47,807 bases of DNA from Solirubrobacteraceae bacterium (GTDB lineage Bacteria; Actinomycetota; Thermoleophilia; Solirubrobacterales; Solirubrobacteraceae). This document shows, piece after piece, positions 41,536 to 47,807 of this stretch. How positions within the stretch are numbered: the stretch's first letter is position 1; each line of letters starts with the position of its first letter. The stretch covers positions 1-47,807 of the forward strand of contig JADGPO010000110.1 of the NCBI GenBank assembly GCA_017882405.1, written 5' to 3'. Below the pieces are notes generated by a model. The model worked only from the letters and a program-made list of their open reading frames with translations, did no database searches and had not been told where the DNA came from. Both the position numbers and the translations under genes were made by a program.

Positions 41536-42120
41536 ATGTTCACGGGCCTGATCGCCGACCTGGGGCAGATCACCGACCTGGCGAGCTCGGCCGACGGGGT
41601 GCGCCTGACGGTCAGAAGCTCGCTGGCCTCCGAGCTGCACGAGGGCGACTCGGTGGCGGTCAACGGCGTGTGCCTGACGGCGACCGAGGTCCAGCCGACC
41701 GCGTTCAGCGCCGAGGTGATGAACGAGACCCTGCGTCTCAGCTCCCTGGCGAAGGCGCGGCCCGGGGCTGCGGTCAACCTCGAGCTGCCCCTGCGGCCCA
41801 CCGACCGCCTGGGCGGGCACGTCGTCCAGGGACACGTCGACGCGACCGGCACGATCGTGGCCTCAGATTCCGACGGGTTCGCACAACGGGTCGAGATCAA
41901 GGCTCCCGAGGAGGTCCTGCGCTACGTCGTCGACAAGGGCTCGATCACGGTCGACGGAATCTCGCTCACCGTGGCCGCACTCGGCAGCCGATCCTTTACC
42001 GTTTCCCTGATCCCCGAGACGTTGGAGCGCACCAATCTCGGCACGGCCGAGATGGGGGCGATCGTGAACCTGGAGGTCGATGTGCTCGCCAAGTACGTAG
42101 AGAGGTTGATGAGCCGATGA
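41536..42120 (+). CDS. ribE: Riboflavin synthase alpha chain RibE
   Basis: Dismutates two 6,7-dimethyl-8-ribityllumazine to riboflavin and the pyrimidine. 194 residues, two tandem beta-barrel repeats: [62 protein letters not shown], then the second repeat ([42 protein letters not shown]). Ends ATGA on ribBA. Symbol varies between species (ribC/ribE). Confidence 0.95.
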   Translation: MFTGLIADLGQITDLASSADGVRLTVRSSLASELHEGDSVAVNGVCLTATEVQPTAFSAEVMNETLRLSSLAKARPGAAVNLELPLRPTDRLGGHVVQGHVDATGTIVASDSDGFAQRVEIKAPEEVLRYVVDKGSITVDGISLTVAALGSRSFTVSLIPETLERTNLGTAEMGAIVNLEVDVLAKYVERLMSR

Positions 42121-43421
42121 GTCAGACCTTGCCCACCTTCGCGACGATCGAGGAGGCGATCGAGGACATCCGCGAGGGCAAGCTGGTGGTCGTCTGCGAC
42201 GACGAGAACCGCGAGAACGAGGGCGATCTGACGATGGCCGCCCAGTTCGTGACCCCCGACGCGGTCAACTTCATGCGCAAGGAGGGGGGAGGCCTGATCT
42301 GCCTGGCGCTGACCCCCGATCGCTGCGACGAGCTGGGGCTGGACCTGATGGCGGCCAAGAACGAGTCCGCCTTCGAGACCGCGTTCACGGTCTCGATCGA
42401 GGCTCGCTCAGGGGTCAGCACCGGCATCTCCGCCGCCGACCGTGCGCGCACCATCCAGGTGGCGATTGACCCCCATACCAGCCCGCGAGAGCTGGTGCAG
42501 CCCGGACACGTGTTCCCGCTCAAGGCCAAGTCCGGCGGCGTGCTGGAGCGCGTCGGCCAGACCGAGGCCGGAGTCGATCTGGCCCGCCTGGCCGGCCTGA
42601 TCCCCGCGAGCGTGATCTGCGAGATCATGAACGAGGACGGGACGATGGCCCGTGTTCCCGACCTGCGGCTGTACTGCGAGCGCCACGGCCTGAAGATGAT
42701 CACCGTCGCCGACCTGGTCGCCTACCGCCGTCGTCACGAGAAGCTCGTCGAGCGTGTCGTGGCCACCTCGCTGCCGACCGCGTTCGGGGACTTCGTGGCC
42801 GTCGGCTACCGCTCGCTGGTGGACAACAAGCACCACGTCGCGCTGCTCAAGGGCGACGTCGACGGGGTGTCCGACGTACTCGTGCGGGTGCACTCGGAGT
42901 GCCTGACCGGCGATGTCTTTCACTCGCTGCGCTGCGATTGCGGCGAGCAGCTGGAATCGGCGCTGGCGATGATCGAGAACGAGGGACGCGGCGTCCTGCT
43001 CTACCTCAGCCAGGAGGGCCGCGGGATCGGCCTGCTCAACAAGCTGCGGGCCTACAAGCTCCAGGAGGAGGGCTTTGACACCGTCGACGCCAACCTGAAG
43101 CTCGGCCTGCCCGCCGACCTGCGCGACTACGGGATCGGCGCCCAGATCCTCGTAGACCTCGGCCTGAGCAGCATCCGCATCCTCACCAACAACCCGAAGA
43201 AGATCTCCGGGCTGGCCGGCTACGGGCTGTCGGTCACCGATCAGGTCCCCATCGAGCACGCGCCCAATCCCCACAACGCGGCCTATCTGCGGGCCAAGGC
43301 GGAGAAGCTGGGGCACACGCTGCACCACCAGGGCCTGGCGCTCGACGAGGAGATGCTGGAGGAGGAGATGGCACGGACAAGATCCCGCCCGCCCCGCCAG
43401 AACGCCGATGGCGGCGGCTGA
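42117..43421 (+). CDS. ribBA: RibBA: DHBP synthase / GTP cyclohydrolase II
   Basis: Makes both riboflavin precursors: 3,4-dihydroxy-2-butanone 4-phosphate from ribulose-5-P (N-terminal half) and the pyrimidine from GTP (C-terminal half). 434 residues. [43 protein letters not shown] and [53 protein letters not shown] with the three zinc cysteines, [20 protein letters not shown] and NNPKKI. Both active sites look complete. Confidence 0.96.
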   Translation: MSQTLPTFATIEEAIEDIREGKLVVVCDDENRENEGDLTMAAQFVTPDAVNFMRKEGGGLICLALTPDRCDELGLDLMAAKNESAFETAFTVSIEARSGVSTGISAADRARTIQVAIDPHTSPRELVQPGHVFPLKAKSGGVLERVGQTEAGVDLARLAGLIPASVICEIMNEDGTMARVPDLRLYCERHGLKMITVADLVAYRRRHEKLVERVVATSLPTAFGDFVAVGYRSLVDNKHHVALLKGDVDGVSDVLVRVHSECLTGDVFHSLRCDCGEQLESALAMIENEGRGVLLYLSQEGRGIGLLNKLRAYKLQEEGFDTVDANLKLGLPADLRDYGIGAQILVDLGLSSIRILTNNPKKISGLAGYGLSVTDQVPIEHAPNPHNAAYLRAKAEKLGHTLHHQGLALDEEMLEEEMARTRSRPPRQNADGGG

Positions 43422-43878
43422 GCGCCGGGTCGCACTCGCCGTGGCCCGGTTCTACGGCGAGCTGGCCGAGGCGCTGGAACGGGGCGCGCGAGCCGCGCTG
43501 CGCGAGGCCGGGATCGAGGAGGTCGAGTCCTACTCGGCGCCGGGTGCCTTCGAGCTGCCGCTGATCGCCAAGTTCGCCGCCGAGTCGGGCCGCTTCGACG
43601 CGGTCGTCTGCCTGGGGGCGGTGATCCGCGGCGAGACCGACCACTACGAGTATGTGTGCACGGCCGCGACCGAAGGGATCATGCGCGTCGGCCTGGAGAC
43701 CGGCGTGCCCTGCGGCTTCGGGCTGCTGACCGTCGACACCATGGAACAGGCGCGCGAACGCGTCAGCGGCGGCAGCAAGCGCGACACCGGCAGGCACGCC
43801 GTGGAGGCCGTGCTGGCATCGCTGGAGGCCAAGGACTCGCTCAGCGGCAGGCGCGGCCGTGCCGGCTTCGCCGTCTAA
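43408..43878 (+). CDS. ribH: 6,7-dimethyl-8-ribityllumazine synthase RibH
   Basis: Condenses the two RibBA/RibD-derived precursors to lumazine. 156 residues, normal size. [12 protein letters not shown] replaces the commoner ARFN, followed by [31 protein letters not shown] with catalytic His79, and [21 protein letters not shown]. Start ATG 43408 overlaps the ribBA end by 14 bases. The stop overlaps the convergent kinase gene by 4 bases, so there is no space for a terminator between them. Confidence 0.94.
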   Translation: MAAAERRVALAVARFYGELAEALERGARAALREAGIEEVESYSAPGAFELPLIAKFAAESGRFDAVVCLGAVIRGETDHYEYVCTAATEGIMRVGLETGVPCGFGLLTVDTMEQARERVSGGSKRDTGRHAVEAVLASLEAKDSLSGRRGRAGFAV

Positions 43879-45683
43879 TCGACGAAGCTGACGCTGAGGT
43901 GCTCGACGACGTGGCCGCCGGAGTGCCCGTTGCCATGGCCATGTGGCGGCGGCGCCAGGCCGGCACCGCCGGTGGGACCCGCGTGTCCTTGGCCGTGGCC
44001 CTTGGACTTGCCCGGTCCGGTGTCGCCGCCGGGCGTCGTCGTCGGTGGGGTTGTTGGCTGGCTCGGTGCCTGTCCGGCGGCGCGCAGCGCCTGGTCGAGC
44101 AGCTGCCGGACGACGGGCGTCTGGTTGGGGATCTTCAGTCGCTGCTGGAGCACCGGGATCGCCCCGCTGGGATCGCCGCCGAGCATCAGCGAACGGCCCA
44201 GGTCGTACAGGGCGTAGGCATACGTGAGGCTGCCCGGGGAAGAGGAGGAGACCGCCTGGCGCAGCATCCCGATCGCCGTCTGATAGTCGCCGTTGAGCAT
44301 CTGCTGGTGGCCGGTGGCCTGCAGCTGGGCGGCCGTCGGCGCCGCGGTCGAGCCGGCGGCGGTGGAAGAGGTCGGGGCGGGCGTGCTGGTCGTCGCCGAC
44401 GCCGTGTGCTTGGCAGCGGCACGATGGCGGGGCGCGGTGCTGGCAACCGTGGGCTTGGCGCGCGCCTGCGTGGACGTGGCGTGATGGCCCGAGCCGCTTC
44501 CATTGGCGGCCAGCCCGGCGGCGACCACGCCCAGGACCACGACCAGCAGCGCCGCCAGCGCGATCGCGCGCCCGCCGTGCCGACGGCCCTCGGAGGAGCT
44601 CGCCACCGGCGTGAACGCCGGCGGCGCGGCCGAGCCTCGGCGCGAGTTGACCGCCGACGCCACGCGCGCCCCGGCGGCGACCCGGCGGGCACTGGGCCGT
44701 GGACTGCTCGTCCGGGCGGCGCTCGTCCGCGGACCGCTTGACCGCGGGGTCGAGACCGGCCGGCGACGGCCCTCGGGGCTCGCGATCGGACGGGTGGTGC
44801 TCGTCGGCACCTCGCTGAGTGCACGCTCCACAGCGACCACCAGCTCGCCGGCGCTCTCGAACCGAGCAGCGGGCTCCTTGGCCATTCCACGCTGGAGGAT
44901 CGCGTCGACGGCCGGCGGGAGGCTGCGGTTGCGCTCGCTGGCGCTGGGCGGCGCGTCCTCGACGTGCTGGCGCGCCTGGGCGGCGAAGTGCGTGGCGGTG
45001 AACGGCCGCTCGCCGACCAGCAGCTCGAAGGCGGCCACCGCCAGCGCATAGCGATCCGAGGCGCTGGACGCGGGACGGCCCAGTGCCTGCTCGGGCGCCA
45101 GATAGGCGGCGGTGCCGAATAGCTGGTCAGACGAGGTGATCGTGTCCTCGGAGACCAGCCGCGCGATCCCGAAGTCGGCGACGTGCAGCACCCGGCTGCG
45201 ATCCAGCAGGAAGTTGGCCGGCTTGATGTCGCGGTGCACGATCCCGCGGTCGTGGGCGTGGTCCAGGGCCGAGGCGGCCTCGCCCAGCCAGCGCAGCGCC
45301 TCATGGCGGCGGACGGCGCCCACCCGGATCGCGTCGGCGACGGTGCCGCCCGCGAGGTACTCCATCACGATGAAGGCGCGCCCCTCGGCGGGATCGTTCT
45401 CCGCTGGCTCGGTGTCGCCGACGTCGAACACCGTGACCACATGGGCGTGCCCGCAGACGCGCGCCGCTGCACGAGCCTCGCGCTTGAAGCGGAGAACCGC
45501 TAGGTGATCGTAGGCGAAGCGCTCGGCGAGGATCTTGATCGCCACCGTGCGGTCCAGGACCCGGTCCTCGGCGGACCACACGGAGGCCATACCGCCCGAG
45601 GCGATGTGGCGCCGCAGGCGGTAGCGGTCGGGGAGCCGCGGAGGCCGCCGGGGCTGGGGCCGCGCCTGCGCTCCGGAGCTCAT
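43875..45683 (-). CDS. Ser/Thr protein kinase, PknB-like, with outer TPR-like domain
   Basis: 602 residues. Cytoplasmic kinase domain 20-285: glycine loop IASGGMASVW, ATP lysine Lys50 (VAIK), catalytic loop HRDIKPANF, DFGIARL, and GTAAYLAPEQ. A basic/Ser-Arg juxtamembrane linker leads to one membrane helix (about 369-391). The outer part is Ala/Thr/Ser/Pro-rich, then a TPR-like repeat (about 454-525: GHQQMLNGDYQTAIGMLRQAV, YALYDLGRSLMLGGDPSGAIPVL), and a Gly/His-rich tail with about nine His in the last 45 residues. It has no PASTA repeats, so the sensed ligand differs from classic PknB. Target unknown. Confidence 0.9.
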   Translation of the reverse strand: MSSGAQARPQPRRPPRLPDRYRLRRHIASGGMASVWSAEDRVLDRTVAIKILAERFAYDHLAVLRFKREARAAARVCGHAHVVTVFDVGDTEPAENDPAEGRAFIVMEYLAGGTVADAIRVGAVRRHEALRWLGEAASALDHAHDRGIVHRDIKPANFLLDRSRVLHVADFGIARLVSEDTITSSDQLFGTAAYLAPEQALGRPASSASDRYALAVAAFELLVGERPFTATHFAAQARQHVEDAPPSASERNRSLPPAVDAILQRGMAKEPAARFESAGELVVAVERALSEVPTSTTRPIASPEGRRRPVSTPRSSGPRTSAARTSSPRPSARRVAAGARVASAVNSRRGSAAPPAFTPVASSSEGRRHGGRAIALAALLVVVLGVVAAGLAANGSGSGHHATSTQARAKPTVASTAPRHRAAAKHTASATTSTPAPTSSTAAGSTAAPTAAQLQATGHQQMLNGDYQTAIGMLRQAVSSSSPGSLTYAYALYDLGRSLMLGGDPSGAIPVLQQRLKIPNQTPVVRQLLDQALRAAGQAPSQPTTPPTTTPGGDTGPGKSKGHGQGHAGPTGGAGLAPPPHGHGNGHSGGHVVEHLSVSFVD

Positions 45684-45762
45684 CTGGCGGGGTTCTCAGG
45701 TCGAGCGGGAGGTGAGCTCATTCGATCCTTGACCACGATCCTGTCAGAGATGGTACGCGGCT

Positions 45763-45789
45763 GACTCGGCCGGCGAGCGCAGCCGAGTC
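45763..45789. repeat. Inverted repeat upstream of rpmB
   Basis: GACTCGGC (45763-45770) and GCCGAGTC (45782-45789) form a perfect 8-bp stem around an 11-base spacer, in the 149-base gap between the divergent kinase and rpmB. It lies 30 bases upstream of the rpmB -10. Could be an operator or part of a divergent control region. Confidence 0.5.
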
Positions 45790-45813
45790 CGCGGTCGTGG
45801 TCCGGTCCGCGGT
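45787..45813. repeat. Direct repeat GTCCGCGGT x2 upstream of rpmB
   Basis: Nine-base GTCCGCGGT at 45787-45795 and 45805-45813, start-to-start spacing 18 bases. The second copy ends 6 bases before TATACT, within the spacer of the rpmB promoter, where a bound factor would affect transcription. Confidence 0.4.
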
Positions 45814-45819
45814 ACCTCC

Positions 45820-45825
45820 TATACT
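45820..45825 (+). promoter_or_regulatory. TATACT -10 element, leaderless rpmB start
   Basis: Near-consensus -10 ending 7 bases before the rpmB ATG (45833); no Shine-Dalgarno and no clear -35. Confidence 0.6.
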
Positions 45826-45832
45826 GCCCGCG

Positions 45833-46024
45833 ATGCCGAAGATCTGTCACGTATGTGCCAAGGGCCCGTCGTTCGGGAACAATCGCAGCCACTCGATGGT
45901 GGCCACCCGCCGGCGCTTCGATCCCAACCTGCAGCGAGTCCGCATCGACGACGGCGGCACGCCGCGGCGTGTATACGTCTGCACGCGCTGTCTGAAGGCC
46001 GGCAAGATCACCAAAGCACGCTGA
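45833..46024 (+). CDS. rpmB: 50S ribosomal protein L28, zinc-binding form
   Basis: 63 residues: KICHVCAKGPSFGNNRSHS at the N-terminus and RRVYVCTRCLKAGKI at the C-terminus. Cys5/Cys8 and Cys50/Cys53 make a full zinc ribbon (the C+ form). Actinobacteria often have both a C+ L28 and a zinc-free C- paralogue; only this one is here. Start fixed by TATACT 7 bases upstream. Seven bases before the fakA-like gene, so probably one transcript. Confidence 0.96.
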   Translation: MPKICHVCAKGPSFGNNRSHSMVATRRRFDPNLQRVRIDDGGTPRRVYVCTRCLKAGKITKAR

Positions 46025-46031
46025 GTTTCGG

Positions 46032-47720
46032 GTGTCCGCGCCCGGGCGAGCGACTGGCGAGACCGGTGAGGCGCGGGCCTCTGATCCCAGCATCGTCCGC
46101 TTCCGCGCCCTGATCGAGGCGGGGCTGGCCGCGCTCGAGGACCGGCGCGAGGAGGTCAATGACCTCAACGTCTTCCCCGTCGCCGACGGCGACACCGGCG
46201 ACAACATGGTGCTGACCCTGCGCGCCGTGCTGACCGAGCTAGACCGGCTGTCGGGCGACTCCGAGGGTCGCACGATCGGCGCGATCGGCCGCGACGAGAT
46301 CGTCGCCTCGGTCGCCCGCGCGGCGCTGCTGGGAGCGCGCGGCAACTCGGGCGTGATCCTCTCGCAGCTGGTCCGCGGAGCCGCCGAGGAGCTGGCCAGC
46401 CGCCCCGGCGAGCTGGTCGATCCGGTGCTGATCGGGGCCGCCCTGGCGCGTGCCGCCGACCAGGCCTATGGCTCGGTGCGCGAGCCGGCCGAGGGCACGA
46501 TCCTCACCGTGGTGCGCGAGATGGCTCACCGGGTCGCCTCCGAGCTGGCCCACATGCCCGACGCCCGCCTGGGCGAGGAGGCCTCCGACGGCGAGCAGGA
46601 CCTGGCTCTCGCCCACGTGATCCAGAGCGCGCTGGACGCCGGTCAGGACTCCGTCCGGCGGGGGCCCGATCTCCTGCCGGTGCTGCGCGAGGCCGGGGTA
46701 GTCGATGCCGGCGGCTACGGCCTGACGGTGCTGCTGGCCGGGATCCTGGGCGCGCTGCGCGGCTCCGACCCGCCCCGCCTGGATCATCACCGCGCGGCGC
46801 GCGTCACCCATCCCCAGCATGCCTCCTCGAGGTTCCGCTATTGCACCAACTTCGCGGTCACGGGCGAGGAGCTCGAGCAGCGCGCCTTCATCGCCGCGCT
46901 CGAGCGGCTGGGCGACTCGGTGCTGGTCGTGGGCGACTCGACCACGCTCAAGGTCCACGTGCACACCGACGATCCCGACGCGGCGACCGCGGTGTTCGCC
47001 GACCACGGGGTCGTCTCGCACCTCGACGTGGCCGACATGCCCGTCCAGGTCGCCCAGCGCGACGCGCGCCTGGCGTCGCCGCGGCCGACCACGCTGTGCG
47101 GCGCCCTGGCGATCGTCAACGGCGACGGGATGCGGGACCTGTATCGGAGCTTCGGCGCGCACGTGCTCGACGGCGGCCCCACCATGAACCCCTCCACCTA
47201 TGACCTGTTGGCGGCGATCCACGCCGTCCCCGCCGATGAGGTCGTGGTGCTGCCCAACAGCCCCAACGTGGTGATGGCCGCCGAGCGGGCGGCCGAGTTG
47301 TCGGACCGGACGGTCTCCGTGGTCGCCTCGCGCTCGCCCCAGGCCGGTCTGGCCGCCGTGGTCAGCCTGGAGCCCGACCGCCGTGCCGCCGCCAACGCCG
47401 CGGCGATGGACGCCACGCTGGCGCAGGTGCGCACCGGCGCGGTGGCCCGCGCGGCTCGCGACGACGCCCAGGGCCGCTTCCACGCCGGCGACGCGATCGG
47501 TTTCGTGGAGGAGGAGCTGGTCGCCTGGGGCCCCGCCGAGACGACGTTGCGCGAGGTGCTCGAGCAGCTGGCCGAGAACGCCGAGCTGATCACCTGCCTG
47601 CGCGGCGCCGATGCCCCGCTCGACGACGCCGCCGTCCACGCGATGGTCCACGACGGCGTCGAGCTCGAATTGTCCGAGGGCGGGCAGCCGAGCTACTGGT
47701 GGCTGCTGTCGGCCGAGTGA
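46032..47720 (+). CDS. fakA: Dak-phosphatase family protein, FakA/YloV-like
   Basis: 562 residues. The N-terminal DhaL/Dak2-type ATP-binding domain has DLNVFPVADGDTGDNM, whose aspartates (Asp52, Asp54, Asp57) bind magnesium, and GARGNSGVILSQ. The rest (from about 260, after RYCTNFAVTGEELEQ) is the middle/C-terminal region of the FakA/YloV family, with HVHTDDPDAA and LPNSPNVVMAAE. In Firmicutes FakA phosphorylates fatty acids presented by FakB for phospholipid synthesis; the same role is likely but unproven here. yloV-like genes commonly precede recG. The stop lies 5 bases before the terminal poly-C artefact, so the gene is complete. Confidence 0.85.
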   Translation: MSAPGRATGETGEARASDPSIVRFRALIEAGLAALEDRREEVNDLNVFPVADGDTGDNMVLTLRAVLTELDRLSGDSEGRTIGAIGRDEIVASVARAALLGARGNSGVILSQLVRGAAEELASRPGELVDPVLIGAALARAADQAYGSVREPAEGTILTVVREMAHRVASELAHMPDARLGEEASDGEQDLALAHVIQSALDAGQDSVRRGPDLLPVLREAGVVDAGGYGLTVLLAGILGALRGSDPPRLDHHRAARVTHPQHASSRFRYCTNFAVTGEELEQRAFIAALERLGDSVLVVGDSTTLKVHVHTDDPDAATAVFADHGVVSHLDVADMPVQVAQRDARLASPRPTTLCGALAIVNGDGMRDLYRSFGAHVLDGGPTMNPSTYDLLAAIHAVPADEVVVLPNSPNVVMAAERAAELSDRTVSVVASRSPQAGLAAVVSLEPDRRAAANAAAMDATLAQVRTGAVARAARDDAQGRFHAGDAIGFVEEELVAWGPAETTLREVLEQLAENAELITCLRGADAPLDDAAVHAMVHDGVELELSEGGQPSYWWLLSAE

Positions 47721-47723
47721 TTC

Positions 47724-47807
<84 letters not shown>

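Noticed and set aside
43875..43910. Intrinsic terminator between ribH and the convergent kinase
   Set aside because: The genes overlap and no hairpin with a T-run is visible on either strand.
45731..45756. Promoter for the minus-strand kinase
   Set aside because: No TANNNT at the usual distance from the kinase ATG (45683) and no convincing -35/-10 pair was found.

Overview
The window is about 47.8 kb of very GC-rich, densely packed chromosomal DNA. Codon use is strongly G/C at third positions, and many neighbouring genes overlap by four bases (ATGA or GTGA). The dcw order murC-murB-ftsQ-ftsZ without ftsA, a PknB-type kinase and the trpS-scpA-scpB block point to a deep-branching actinobacterium. 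Thermoleophilia/Solirubrobacterales is my best guess; it is inferred from gene order and composition, not from a search. No tRNA, rRNA, CRISPR array or riboswitch was seen, and no gene-free stretch exceeds about 230 bases.

Layout. 1-245: edge of a probable IS21-family element abutting a murC that has lost its front. 245-4095: murC (3' part), murB, ftsQ, ftsZ. 4159-8483: complete glycine-cleavage operon gcvT-gcvH-gcvPA-gcvPB with split P-protein. 8483-8715: decayed ketopantoate-reductase-like gene. 8712-10607: M20 peptidase and rhomboid protease. 10640-13039: trpS, scpA, scpB. 13036-15080 (minus): AlkZ-like winged-helix protein and rlmN, facing rluB-type pseudouridine synthase (15103). 15875-19104: two large polytopic membrane proteins of probable GT-C type. 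19145-27258: an aromatic amino acid/shikimate cluster: AroH-type chorismate mutase, hisC-like aminotransferase, a membrane protein, two different DAHP synthases, prephenate dehydrogenase, aroA, cmk. Then der, a minus-strand PH-domain membrane protein, priA, def, fmt, rsmB, a small zinc-ribbon protein and rpe. 35262-38383 (minus): envelope-glycan genes (flippase, methyltransferase, GT2), divergent from a GT39-like protein. 40398-43878: riboflavin operon ribD-ribE-ribBA-ribH. Then a minus-strand Ser/Thr kinase, rpmB and a fakA/yloV-like gene. The window ends in 82 consecutive C, almost certainly an artefact.

Two regulatory observations stand out. First, a 21-codon ORF at 22071-22136, upstream of the first DAHP synthase, has seven aromatic codons (4 Phe, 2 Trp, 1 Tyr). 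It is followed by mutually exclusive CCGAC/GTCGG pairings and a hairpin with a T-rich tail. This has the architecture of a ribosome-mediated aromatic amino acid attenuator. Second, at least thirteen genes or operons have a TANNNT hexamer ending 6-8 bases before the start codon with no Shine-Dalgarno sequence. This is the signature of leaderless transcripts, and it also settles several start-codon choices (gcvT GTG 4159, rhomboid GTG 9933, PH protein GTG 29248).

Functionally the window is mostly housekeeping: division, wall precursor synthesis, one-carbon metabolism, chromosome segregation, translation initiation and modification, aromatic and riboflavin biosynthesis, and envelope glycosylation. 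Signs of disruption are the IS/murC junction, the eroded panE-like gene, a PTH-repeat insertion in cmk and the poly-C end.
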